This document shows positions 14,713 through 22,270 of a stretch of 39,747 bases of DNA, piece after piece (the stretch's first letter is position 1; every line of letters starts with the position of its first letter). The DNA comes from an uncultured bacterium (lineage in GTDB: Bacteria > Verrucomicrobiota > Kiritimatiellia > RFP12 > UBA1067): the NCBI GenBank assembly GCA_903935195.1, contig CAIZQW010000424.1, positions 1 through 39,747 on the forward strand, in the 5' to 3' direction. The notes beneath the pieces were generated by a model. It was not told the origin of the DNA. It saw only the letters and a program-made list of their open reading frames with translations, and searched no databases. Position numbers and translations under genes: made by a program.

Positions 14713-15438
14713 ATGAACTCACGCGGCATCCATGTTCAATCGGTTGATAAAAGCTTCGGTCGTGGCCAGGCTCGTACGGTCGTGCTCAAAAAGACCGACT
14801 TTGTGGCCGAGACTGGCCTTCTCACGATGCTCGTTGGCCCTTCGGGTTGTGGCAAGACCACGTTGCTGAGCATTATAGCCGGCACGCTCCATGCTGATGG
14901 GGGTGCGATTGAAGTTTTGGGCCAGCGCTTGGACAAGATGGGTGCTAACGCGGTCGCCAAGTTCCGGTCGCGTAACTTGGGCTTCATCTTTCAGCAGTTT
15001 AATTTGATCCCGACGCTGACCGCCGCAGAGAATGTCTCGGTGCCGCTCGTGATTCAGGGGTTTGGCTATCGCTATGCTGAACGTAAGGCACGGGAGGTTC
15101 TGGAGTGGGTCGGTCTCGAGGATCATGTTAATTTTCTGCCCGCAAAGATGTCTGGAGGTCAGCAACAGCGGGTGGCCATTGCGCGGGCGCTCGTGCACGA
15201 ACCGCCGATTATTCTTTGCGATGAGCCGACCTCCTCGCTCGACAGCGAAAATGGTCAGCATGTCATGACACTCTTGCGCAAGGCCGCAACCCAGAAGGAT
15301 CGGCTTGTGCTGGTGGTGACTCATGATAACCGGACGTATGGCTTTGCGGACCACATGTCTGAAATGGAGGACGGAAAAATATTTCGGACCCTCACGACGC
15401 ACGAGGAAATTCTTCGTCATCATCCCCCTGGTTCTTAA
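14713..15438 (+). CDS. ABC transporter ATP-binding protein (export set 1)
   Basis: The 241-residue ATPase carries Walker A GPSGCGKTT (42-50), the Q-loop FIFQQFNLIPTLTA, signature MSGGQQQRVAIARAL and Walker B IILCDEPTSSLD, followed by the switch histidine in VTHDNR. This is the LolD/MacB/DevA group that drives FtsX-type permeases mechanically rather than importing solute. It starts 8 nt after the permease stop; AGGTAAG at the permease end may serve as ribosome-binding site. The signature has M in place of the usual L before SGGQ, which is tolerated in the family. Confidence 0.92.
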   Translation: MNSRGIHVQSVDKSFGRGQARTVVLKKTDFVAETGLLTMLVGPSGCGKTTLLSIIAGTLHADGGAIEVLGQRLDKMGANAVAKFRSRNLGFIFQQFNLIPTLTAAENVSVPLVIQGFGYRYAERKAREVLEWVGLEDHVNFLPAKMSGGQQQRVAIARALVHEPPIILCDEPTSSLDSENGQHVMTLLRKAATQKDRLVLVVTHDNRTYGFADHMSEMEDGKIFRTLTTHEEILRHHPPGS

Positions 15439-15458
15439 CCCGTACAAGGAGAACGCCT

Positions 15459-16349
15459 ATGTCTATGCTATTGACGCGCTTCAGCTTCTATCTTTCGCTG
15501 GCCGGTATGATCTTTGCCGGACTTCTGGTTCTTCGTCTCTCGGCGCAGGACCCTGTGCCGTTGCCACCGTATAGTCCACCGACCAACCCCTTTCAGCATT
15601 CGGTTGCAGCAGCGGGCATTGTTGAGGCCCAAGGGGAGAATATTGCGCTGGGTGTGCCGGTTGCTGCTTTGATCACCGGGCTCTATGTTCGTGTCTGGGA
15701 TAAGGTCGAGGCGGGGCAGCCTTTATTACAGCTCGATGACCGGGAACTCAAGGCCTCATTGATTGGTCAGCGCGCCCGGGTGATCGTGGCTGAGGCGACA
15801 GAGACGCGCCTACGTGGCATGTTGACTCGTTTGGAGCATGTGACGGACAGTCGGGCCATCACGCGCGAGGAACTTGAGACGCGCCGTTCGGATCTGCTGG
15901 TTGCGACGGCCGAACTGAGCGCTACCCGGGCCGCTGTGGAGCAGACTGAAACATTGCTCTCCCGTCTTGTGGTCCGTGCGCCTCGCGCGGCAACGGTCTT
16001 GCAAGTCAATACCCGGCCTGGTGAGTTCGTGACACCAGGTTCCCAGCGCGCACCTCTTATTCTTGGGGATCTCACTTACTTCCAGATCCGTGCCGATATC
16101 GATGAGCAAGTTGCACCGCGTGTACGTCGAGGGATGAAGGCAGTAGGTTTTCTCAAGGGGGACACTCAGAAGCCGCTTCCGTTGGAGTTTGTCAGGGTCG
16201 AGCCTTTTATTATCCCCAAGACCTCGCTGACAGGCAGTAGCGTCGAACGTGTCGATACGCGCGTCCTGCAGGTCATCTACCGTTGCCCGGCCTCGACGAA
16301 TACAACCCTTTATGTGGGTCAACAACTCGATCTCTATTTGGAAGAGTAG
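15459..16349 (+). CDS. Membrane-fusion (HlyD/DevB-like) adaptor of export set 1
   Basis: The 296-residue protein has an N-terminal membrane anchor (about 7-27), a lipoyl-like half (VAALITGLYVRVWDKVEAGQPLLQLDD, about 66-92), a short alpha-helical coiled-coil hairpin (about 95-165), the second lipoyl half (RLVVRAPRAATVLQVN) and a beta-barrel domain. It would bridge the inner-membrane ABC unit and the outer-membrane channel. AAGGAG precedes the ATG. The coiled coil is short compared with MacA, as in DevB-type adaptors. It lies between the ATPase and the TolC lipoprotein genes, in one operon. Confidence 0.85.
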   Translation: MSMLLTRFSFYLSLAGMIFAGLLVLRLSAQDPVPLPPYSPPTNPFQHSVAAAGIVEAQGENIALGVPVAALITGLYVRVWDKVEAGQPLLQLDDRELKASLIGQRARVIVAEATETRLRGMLTRLEHVTDSRAITREELETRRSDLLVATAELSATRAAVEQTETLLSRLVVRAPRAATVLQVNTRPGEFVTPGSQRAPLILGDLTYFQIRADIDEQVAPRVRRGMKAVGFLKGDTQKPLPLEFVRVEPFIIPKTSLTGSSVERVDTRVLQVIYRCPASTNTTLYVGQQLDLYLEE

Positions 16350-16357
16350 CTTTTTTG

Positions 16358-16385
16358 AATATCCAATATCCAACACGGAATATCC
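16358..16385. repeat. Four AATATCC heptamers
   Basis: Units AATATCC, AATATCC, AACACGG, AATATCC lie between the adaptor stop and the ribosome-binding site (GGAAGGAAC) of the TolC lipoprotein gene. Confidence 0.75.
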
Positions 16386-16400
16386 AATGGTGGAAGGAAC

Positions 16401-17831
16401 ATGATGAGTCTGTCAAAAACTTCAGCGTTAAGAGTTAAGCGTTCAGCGTTGAGCGTTGGATGTTTGATGTTTATTTTCACTGGTTGCGTGGCTCATCCCG
16501 AGAAGCCTCTGACGACTCCAGCGCCAGCTCTGGACATGGCTGTCGTGCCACTCTCGACTAATGCGCTTGAAGAGATTACGCGCCCTTTACCCAAGGAGTG
16601 GTGGACGGCCTTTGATGATACAGAACTCAATCGTCTCATTGCACGCGCTCGGGAGCAGAACCGAAATTTGGCACAGGCTGCTGCCCGTATAGAAGCGGCA
16701 CAAGCGACCGCCCGACTGGTGGGGGCGGACGCTGCGCTTCAGGTAAGCGGTTCGGGGAATGTCAGCCGTTCGCGCATTTCTGAAAATACGGTCTCTTCTC
16801 CTTTGATTCCTCTTTATCAGACCCGACTAGGGATAGGCTTTCAGTTTGTCTACGAGGCGGATTTGTGGGGCCGTATTCGCGCCTTGCGTGAAGCCGCGAA
16901 AAAACAAGTGGAACTCTCCGTTGCTGACCGTGCAACAGCCGAGATCGCGCTTTGCGCTGAAGTGGCAAAAGCGCACCTCAACCGGCTTGCAGTGCTTCGG
17001 GAGCAACGTGTGGTCGAACGCCAGTTGCTGGCCTATGCTGAAACTGAAAAAATCCAGACGATTCGCACGGATGCTGGGTTTTCCACGGACCTAGACGCCT
17101 CTCGGACGCGCGTGGAGGTTGCGACACGCGAGGGGGAGCTGGCTGTGTTACGTGAACGTGAACAAGCGCTTCGTCTTGCACTGGATATTCTCTGTGGCGA
17201 TGCAGCTGGCGCAAACACCTTTACCAATCAGCCTTCCCAAGAGCAAAGGGTTCCTCTCATTCCGCGAACCCTCTCGCTCGCCTTGCTTGAACAACGCCCG
17301 GATGTTGCAGCCAAACGTCTGCGTTGGGAAGCCGCATTCCAGCGCGTCTGTGCCGCACAAGCAGCACGCTATCCAGCGCTGACGCTCTCTGGAAAAATAG
17401 GAACGGAATCCGAGCGCCTCTCAGACTTGTTAGATTGGAAGAGTCGTCTCTGGTCCGTGGTTGCTGGTCTTTCCGCGCCGCTCTTGGATGGTGGGCGGCT
17501 CAAGGCCGCAAAGGACGTGGAACAGGCAGGCTTAAAAGAGGCAGCAGCAGGTTATGAAGTCGCTGTTCTCACAGCTTATCGCGAGGTTGCAGATGCATTG
17601 AACACACTGCGTGGCATTGAGGAACGACAGACTGCAACAGAACGTGCGCGGACAGCATCGTTGCGTACGCGTGAGTTAGCGAAAGAACGCTACGAGAAGG
17701 GTTTTGTCACTTATTTAGAGGTGATTGAGAGCGAACGCTCTGTGTTGACAGCCGAACGAACCCTCGTTCAACTCATCGCCTCTCGCCAGACAGCCATTAT
17801 TGATCTTATTCGCGCACTTGGAATTCCATAG
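16401..17831 (+). CDS. TolC/NodT-family outer-membrane lipoprotein (export set 1)
   Basis: The 476-residue protein is an outer-membrane efflux channel subunit. A signal peptide with lipobox FTGC (about 26-29) is followed by a proline-rich stretch and two repeats of the OEP fold, including LPKEWWTAFDD (NodT-type start), ALLEQRPDVAAKRLRWEAA in the middle and YEKGFVTYLEVIESERSVL near the end. It closes the operon permease-ATPase-adaptor-channel. GGAAGGAAC stands before the double ATG. Oddly, codons 8-24, the signal peptide, are written in 7-nt repeats (NAGCGTT, 16423-16471), so a unit gain or loss would shift the frame. Confidence 0.9.
   Translation: MMSLSKTSALRVKRSALSVGCLMFIFTGCVAHPEKPLTTPAPALDMAVVPLSTNALEEITRPLPKEWWTAFDDTELNRLIARAREQNRNLAQAAARIEAAQATARLVGADAALQVSGSGNVSRSRISENTVSSPLIPLYQTRLGIGFQFVYEADLWGRIRALREAAKKQVELSVADRATAEIALCAEVAKAHLNRLAVLREQRVVERQLLAYAETEKIQTIRTDAGFSTDLDASRTRVEVATREGELAVLREREQALRLALDILCGDAAGANTFTNQPSQEQRVPLIPRTLSLALLEQRPDVAAKRLRWEAAFQRVCAAQAARYPALTLSGKIGTESERLSDLLDWKSRLWSVVAGLSAPLLDGGRLKAAKDVEQAGLKEAAAGYEVAVLTAYREVADALNTLRGIEERQTATERARTASLRTRELAKERYEKGFVTYLEVIESERSVLTAERTLVQLIASRQTAIIDLIRALGIP
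16423..16471. repeat. Seven 7-nt repeats inside the signal-peptide codons
   Basis: CAGCGTT, AAGAGTT, AAGCGTT, CAGCGTT, GAGCGTT, then the degenerate GGATGTT and TGATGTT follow without gaps. They encode TSALRVKRSALSVGCLM of the TolC-like lipoprotein in shifting codon register. Confidence 0.85.
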
Positions 17832-17868
17832 GGAATAACTGTGTCTGCGCATCGAACAGGGAATGGTC

Positions 17869-18240
17869 TTAGGAAAGGCCACGCTTGTCGAGATCGTCTT
17901 CTTCAAGTCCGAGGTAGTGGCCAAGCTCATGCAGGAGTGTCTTACGCACTTCGTGCCGGAAGCGTTTAGGGTCGTCCTCTGCCTCGTCTCGGATATTTTC
18001 AATATAAAGTCGGATGGCACTGGGGAGTGGATCGCTATCGTTTTGGGAATCGGCATAAGCCGAGCCGACGAATAATCCGAGCAGATCTTCCTGGTCATCC
18101 GCTTCAAGCTGCTCACTTTTGCGCGGCTGGGGATCCAGCGTGATGAGGAGATGGGTAAGGCACTCTTGAAGATCCTGCGGCAAGGCCTTGCAGACGGTTT
18201 GCACTTCTTGATCCGCTATCCCGTACCAATCTATCTTCAT
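17869..18240 (-). CDS. Minimal zinc metallopeptidase family protein
   Basis: The 123-residue protein ends with the extended zinc motif HELGHYLGLEEDDLDKRGL, the pattern HExxHxxGxxE of the small bacterial 'possibl zinc metallopeptidase' family (Pfam Zincin_1 type). The preceding RKTLLHELGHYLG helix and an acidic, proline-containing N-terminal half match the family, which has the gluzincin/metzincin core with almost nothing else. The substrate and role of the family are unknown. It has no signal peptide and so is cytoplasmic. AAAGGTAG precedes the ATG. It is convergent with the TolC gene, and a CACAGAG repeat element lies in its upstream spacer. Confidence 0.82.
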   Translation of the reverse strand: MKIDWYGIADQEVQTVCKALPQDLQECLTHLLITLDPQPRKSEQLEADDQEDLLGLFVGSAYADSQNDSDPLPSAIRLYIENIRDEAEDDPKRFRHEVRKTLLHELGHYLGLEEDDLDKRGLS

Positions 18241-18279
18241 GTTCTACCTTTAGCCATTGTCCGTGTTGATTTGTTTTCT

Positions 18280-18366
18280 CACAGAGCCCACAGAGCGCAC
18301 AGAGAGCAACATTGCTAGCGTGTTATTAAATGCTTACGCCTCTGTGTCCTCTGTGCCTCTGTGAGG
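18280..18366. repeat. CACAGAGNN nonamers with inverted arm
   Basis: The left arm has three nonamers CACAGAGCC, CACAGAGCG, CACAGAGAG (18280-18306). The right arm (18339-18366) has three inverted CCTCTGTG units. The 32-nt middle is AT-rich. The element lies between the selD stop and the metallopeptidase gene. Confidence 0.8.
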
Positions 18367-18390
18367 AACAATACAATAGCTTCAAATGCG

Positions 18391-19590
18391 TTAACGTGTT
18401 ACGCGGACTGTTCCAGATGTTCCCGAAGAGACCTCGCCGATGATTGCAGCCTGCGAGACGCCTGCTTGATGAAGGTCATTCAACAGGGAAGGTGCCTCCT
18501 TGGCGGGAACCGCAATCAGCAGGCCGCCTGATGTTTGAGCATCATAGAGGATGGCTTGCTCGGCCTCGGTCAGACTCGCCTCCCATGTTGTATGCTTTGC
18601 GCTAAAAGAGGCATTGCGCTCATTGGCGCCGCTGTACATCCCTTCGCGCGCGTATGCAAGTACATCAGGGAAGAGCGGCAACGTATGGAAATGGATTTCT
18701 GAAGCGGTTTTGCTCTCAATCATCATGCGTGTCAGATGTCCCAGTAAGCCGAAGCCTGTAATGTCGGTTGCGGACTTAACAGAATACCGCGCCATGATTT
18801 CCGCCGCTTTGCGGTTCAAGGTCGACATCGATTCCGCAACAGCAGCGAGGGAACGCTCTGAGGCGCGATTGAGTTGGCCTGCAAGGGAGACAATGCCGGT
18901 GCCCAGGGGCTTGGTAAGGATAAGCTTATCTCCCGCACAGGCATCCGCATTCGTGGTGAGGTGCTCACGGTTGACGACCCCTGTTACGGCGAAGCCGAAC
19001 TTGACCTCTTCATCGTTGATGCTATGACCTCCCACCAACACGCACCCGGCTTCCTGAAGGACATCCATGCCCCCTTTTAAGATCGCTGTCATGGCCGTGT
19101 GGGGCAGGGTATGAATGGGGAATCCGATCACGGAGAGCGCGGTGACAGGCTTGCCGCCCATGGCGTAGACATCGCTGAGGGAGTTGCAGGCGGCAATACG
19201 GCCAAAGGTGTAAGGGTCGTCAACACCTGGCGTAAAGACATCCACGGTTTGGACCAGTAGAAGTCCGGGTTGGATTTCGAAGACGCCGGCATCGTCAGCG
19301 GTGGAGAGTCCTACAACCAAGCGGGGATCACTAATAACGGGTAGACCCGCGAGGACGGCATGCAGATCTTTCTGGCCAATCTTACTGGCACAGCCTGCGC
19401 TGCGGACATGCTGGGTCAGCTTGACGGGCGCGGCGCCATCCACGGGCAGATGTTCCCCGGCGCAGAGACAGACATTTTTTTCCTGGAACAGGGGACACGG
19501 GCAGGGTTTAGCAGGATCACAGACGCAGTGACCTAAACGGATACTTCTGCCCATGACTTTTTTACGGTTTTCGATTTGTTCAGGATTCAT
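18391..19590 (-). CDS. selD: Selenide, water dikinase with cysteine-rich N-terminal extension
   Basis: The 399-residue protein makes selenophosphate from selenide and ATP for selenocysteine or selenouridine synthesis. The catalytic pair is C67 and K70 in SAGCASKIG; the second cysteine of the common GCxCK motif is serine here. STADDAGVF, the metal/ATP-binding aspartate region, and YDAQTSGGLL near the C-terminus are intact. An extra N-terminal module of about 50 residues has six cysteines in three CxC pairs (C22/C24, C30/C32, C41/C43) and looks like a metal-binding domain. It is in an operon 23 nt behind the radical SAM gene, with AAAGGT upstream. No selA, selB or tRNA-Sec is in the window. Confidence 0.92.
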   Translation of the reverse strand: MNPEQIENRKKVMGRSIRLGHCVCDPAKPCPCPLFQEKNVCLCAGEHLPVDGAAPVKLTQHVRSAGCASKIGQKDLHAVLAGLPVISDPRLVVGLSTADDAGVFEIQPGLLLVQTVDVFTPGVDDPYTFGRIAACNSLSDVYAMGGKPVTALSVIGFPIHTLPHTAMTAILKGGMDVLQEAGCVLVGGHSINDEEVKFGFAVTGVVNREHLTTNADACAGDKLILTKPLGTGIVSLAGQLNRASERSLAAVAESMSTLNRKAAEIMARYSVKSATDITGFGLLGHLTRMMIESKTASEIHFHTLPLFPDVLAYAREGMYSGANERNASFSAKHTTWEASLTEAEQAILYDAQTSGGLLIAVPAKEAPSLLNDLHQAGVSQAAIIGEVSSGTSGTVRVTR

Positions 19591-19613
19591 GCATTAATAC
19601 CTTTATAATTTTC

Positions 19614-21071
19614 TTAGTGTTTGAAGTCGCGCAGGTGCCCCAAGATGGAGCGGAAGCCGCGCCAGAAAAATTTGATATCCTCAACGGGGTTACGCATGGA
19701 GGCAAGTCTGCGAAGGATGGTCTCTGGATGGAGGAAGCCGCGGTAGACATCCCGGATGGCAGTCTTGATGCGCTCCTCCGAGACGCCGGATTTCATGACC
19801 TGCGTGCGCATGTCATATTCGTCCCAGTCGCGTGTCAGTAGCAGGTTATCCTTTTCCAGCTCCTTGAAGAGGGGCGTGCCAGGGTAGGGGATAACCATAG
19901 TGACTTGGAGTGTATAGGCGTAGCTCTTTCGCAGAAGATGGCGTGCAAAGCAGACGGTCTTCTCGATCTCAGCTTCGCGTTCCCAGGGATATCCGAACAT
20001 GACCGTGACGTGGACAGCTAGGCCGGCTTGAGCCGCAGCCTTTGCGCCCGCTTCAATCTGTTCGACCGTGACAGCCTTTTTCAGCCGGTCCAAGGTGGAC
20101 TGATTTGCAGATTCGAGTCCGAAGAGGACGAGGCGGAACCCGGCCTGCTTCATCAGGCGGCAGAGTTCCTCATCCAAGGCGCCAAAGCGCATGTTGCAGT
20201 CAATCTTGACCTGCTTGTTGAGTTTACGGGCGATCAACTCATTGCAAAAAGTCTTCAACCAGGCACCGGCAGGCAGACACCCGGTGTCATCCATGATCTC
20301 CTGTACGTGATACTGTTTAACGAGGTGTTCGATCTCATCCACGACCTCTTGGGGTTCACGCGTACGGAAGGTGGGGTAGAGCGTCGTCCACGAACAGAAG
20401 GTGCACTTGCCATGCCAGCAATCCCGGCCGGACATGATATAGGTCCCTGGAATCCGGCTGTAGTTTCCGTTCTTCGTGGCATAAAGCTCCCATTGCGTTA
20501 GCTCACGGTCGATCCAGGGGAGGGTCTTCAGGTCATGATCAAGTTTAAAGGTTCCACTGTTCTTGATTGTGCCATCGGGTTCCCGCCAATAGATGCCTGC
20601 CTCCAGTTGGACCGTGGAGGGCGTTGCGAGGTGGGCGAGCAGGTTGACGAGGAGAAAGTCATAGTCCCCACCGGTGAGAATGTAGTCCACAGGACAATTG
20701 GTCATGGTCTCCTCGGGCATCGCGGTCACATGGTCGCCGACAATGACGAGACGCATCGACGGATACTTTGCCTTGAGCTCCTTGATGAGTTGCCAATGGC
20801 GCTTGATGACAGGGGTCTTGGTTTCCAACAGGAGGAGATCAGGGTTAAAGGATTCGAGTTTCTCCAGGAACTGCTCAGGTGTCCACTCAGAGGCGATGCC
20901 ATCGAGCCAGGCGACCTCGTGTCCGGCCTTCTTTGCTTGGGTTGCGGCCAGGGCCGGGACGACAGGATAGATGAAGGTCGGACGGTTAAACCACTGGAAT
21001 TGGCGGTTCTGGCCCAGCAAAGGTACACCCTTTTCAGAAGGCAAGGGCGGATAGGCAATCGCAATTTTCAT
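19614..21071 (-). CDS. B12-binding-type radical SAM protein
   Basis: The 485-residue protein has a Rossmann-like, cobalamin-binding-type N-terminal domain (about 40-150, with PDLLLLETKTP and LVIVGDH) and a radical SAM domain starting at GRDCWHGKCTFCSW. The cluster cysteines C218, C223 and C226 are spaced CX4CX2C rather than CX3CX2C. FGLESANQSTLDRL and IPYPGTPLFKEL are typical of the BchE/HpnP-like superfamily. The reaction is unknown; such enzymes do methylations, cyclisations and rearrangements. No DxHxxG cobalamin motif is seen in the N-terminal domain, so base-off B12 binding is not assured. It is the first gene of an operon with selD and is read from its own promoter. Confidence 0.8.
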   Translation of the reverse strand: MKIAIAYPPLPSEKGVPLLGQNRQFQWFNRPTFIYPVVPALAATQAKKAGHEVAWLDGIASEWTPEQFLEKLESFNPDLLLLETKTPVIKRHWQLIKELKAKYPSMRLVIVGDHVTAMPEETMTNCPVDYILTGGDYDFLLVNLLAHLATPSTVQLEAGIYWREPDGTIKNSGTFKLDHDLKTLPWIDRELTQWELYATKNGNYSRIPGTYIMSGRDCWHGKCTFCSWTTLYPTFRTREPQEVVDEIEHLVKQYHVQEIMDDTGCLPAGAWLKTFCNELIARKLNKQVKIDCNMRFGALDEELCRLMKQAGFRLVLFGLESANQSTLDRLKKAVTVEQIEAGAKAAAQAGLAVHVTVMFGYPWEREAEIEKTVCFARHLLRKSYAYTLQVTMVIPYPGTPLFKELEKDNLLLTRDWDEYDMRTQVMKSGVSEERIKTAIRDVYRGFLHPETILRRLASMRNPVEDIKFFWRGFRSILGHLRDFKH

Positions 21072-21106
21072 AAGTTTTTGGCATTAGAATGGCAATTAGT
21101 GCGCGA

Positions 21107-21135
21107 ATTATACTGTTTTTAACAAAAATGGGCAA
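21107..21135 (-). promoter_or_regulatory. Promoter of the radical SAM-selD operon
   Basis: Minus strand: -35 TTGCCC (21130-21135), 17-nt spacer, perfect -10 TATAAT (21107-21112). The leader to the ATG at 21071 is about 30 nt and has no clear Shine-Dalgarno. Confidence 0.5.
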
Positions 21136-21188
21136 GTAATCAAGCAGAGGCGCGTGCATTTTCTGGCATAAATATGAAAAGTGTCATC

Positions 21189-21217
21189 TTGTTTTTTCGG
21201 AAGCGTTTTGATAAAAT
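21189..21217 (+). promoter_or_regulatory. Promoter of fabH
   Basis: -35 TTGTTT (21189-21194), 17-nt spacer, -10 TAAAAT (21212-21217), about 57 nt before the fabH ATG. Confidence 0.45.
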
Positions 21218-21227
21218 TTCCGCTTCT

Positions 21228-21276
21228 ATTTTAAAACGTAGGAATTTTAAAACGTAAGGAAACGTAGAAACGTATG
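21228..21276. repeat. AAACGTA repeats across the fabH ribosome-binding site
   Basis: Two copies of TTTTAAAACGTARG with 16-nt spacing are followed by AAACGTAG and AAACGTATG; the last one supplies the fabH start codon. The GTAAGGAAA in the run is the only Shine-Dalgarno-like word. Confidence 0.7.
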
Positions 21277-22239
21277 AATATTCACATCGCTGGGTTCGGC
21301 GCTGGCTTGCCAGAGCAGAAGGTAACGAACCACGAGTTGCCGAAATCGATAGATACGACGGACGAATGGATTGTTTCTCATACAGGCATTAGTTCCCGTT
21401 ACGTGGCCTCCAAAAATGAAAGCTCGGGGTCACTGGCAACTAAAGCAGCCCAAGAAGCCTTAAAGATGTCAGGTGTAAAGCCTGAAGAGGTGGGGATGGT
21501 CATTGTCGCGACCAGTACGCCTGACTATAACGTCTTTCCCTCTTGTGCCTGTTTGGTGCAACACCATATTGGCGCAGTAAATGCAGGAGCCTTCGATCTG
21601 CTGGCTGCCTGTTCCGGGTTTGTCTATGCCATGCAGGTGGCTCGTTCGATGATGCTTTTGGATCCACGTCCCGTGGTGGTGGTTGGAACCGATGTGATGA
21701 CCCGGACAGTCGACTGGACCGACCGTAACACATGCGTTCTCTTTGGCGACGGAGCTGGTGCCGTGGTGCTGAAGGCTGATAAACGTCCTGGCGGAATTTT
21801 GCAATCCGTTTTACGTTCCGACGGGGGTGGCGAGCGTGTCCTCTATTGCGACGGCGGATACCGCCATCCGAAACCTGAAAATATGACCCCCGGCTTCCTT
21901 CACATGGACGGCAAGAAGGTCTTTAATTTTGCGGTCAAGGCGTGTGAAGAGGTCATCCGTGATCTGGCTCAGAAACAGGGATTGTCCTTGGATCAGATCA
22001 CCTGGGTGGTCCCGCATCAGGCGAACTTCCGTATCCTTGATGCTGCGGCTCGCCGCCTCGGTATTGATATGAGTCGCTTCTACATGAATATTTCCGAGTT
22101 GGCGAACACCTCGTCGGCGACTGTCCCTCTCGCGTTGGCACAAATGAGCAGGGAAGGTCGTTTCAAGTCCGGGGATTATATTGCGCTTGTCGGTTTTGGA
22201 GCAGGGTTGACGTGGGGTGGCGTGTTGGTTCAAATGTAA
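21274..22239 (+). CDS. fabH: 3-oxoacyl-ACP synthase III
   Basis: The 321-residue thiolase-fold enzyme condenses an acyl-CoA with malonyl-ACP to start fatty acid synthesis. The catalytic triad is C113 in AACSGFVYAM, H248 in VVPHQANFRILDAAA and N278 in ANTSSATVPLAL. DEWIVSHTGISSRY (30-43) is the normal FabH start region and the length is typical. No other fab genes are adjacent, so it is not in the common plsX-fabH-fabD cluster. A PKS-like KAS III that makes another product cannot be excluded, but the motifs are standard. The start lies in an AAACGTA repeat run. Confidence 0.93.
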   Translation: MNIHIAGFGAGLPEQKVTNHELPKSIDTTDEWIVSHTGISSRYVASKNESSGSLATKAAQEALKMSGVKPEEVGMVIVATSTPDYNVFPSCACLVQHHIGAVNAGAFDLLAACSGFVYAMQVARSMMLLDPRPVVVVGTDVMTRTVDWTDRNTCVLFGDGAGAVVLKADKRPGGILQSVLRSDGGGERVLYCDGGYRHPKPENMTPGFLHMDGKKVFNFAVKACEEVIRDLAQKQGLSLDQITWVVPHQANFRILDAAARRLGIDMSRFYMNISELANTSSATVPLALAQMSREGRFKSGDYIALVGFGAGLTWGGVLVQM

Positions 22240-22270
22240 CATCTGAACCAAGCTATTGAAAGGGGTTTCT

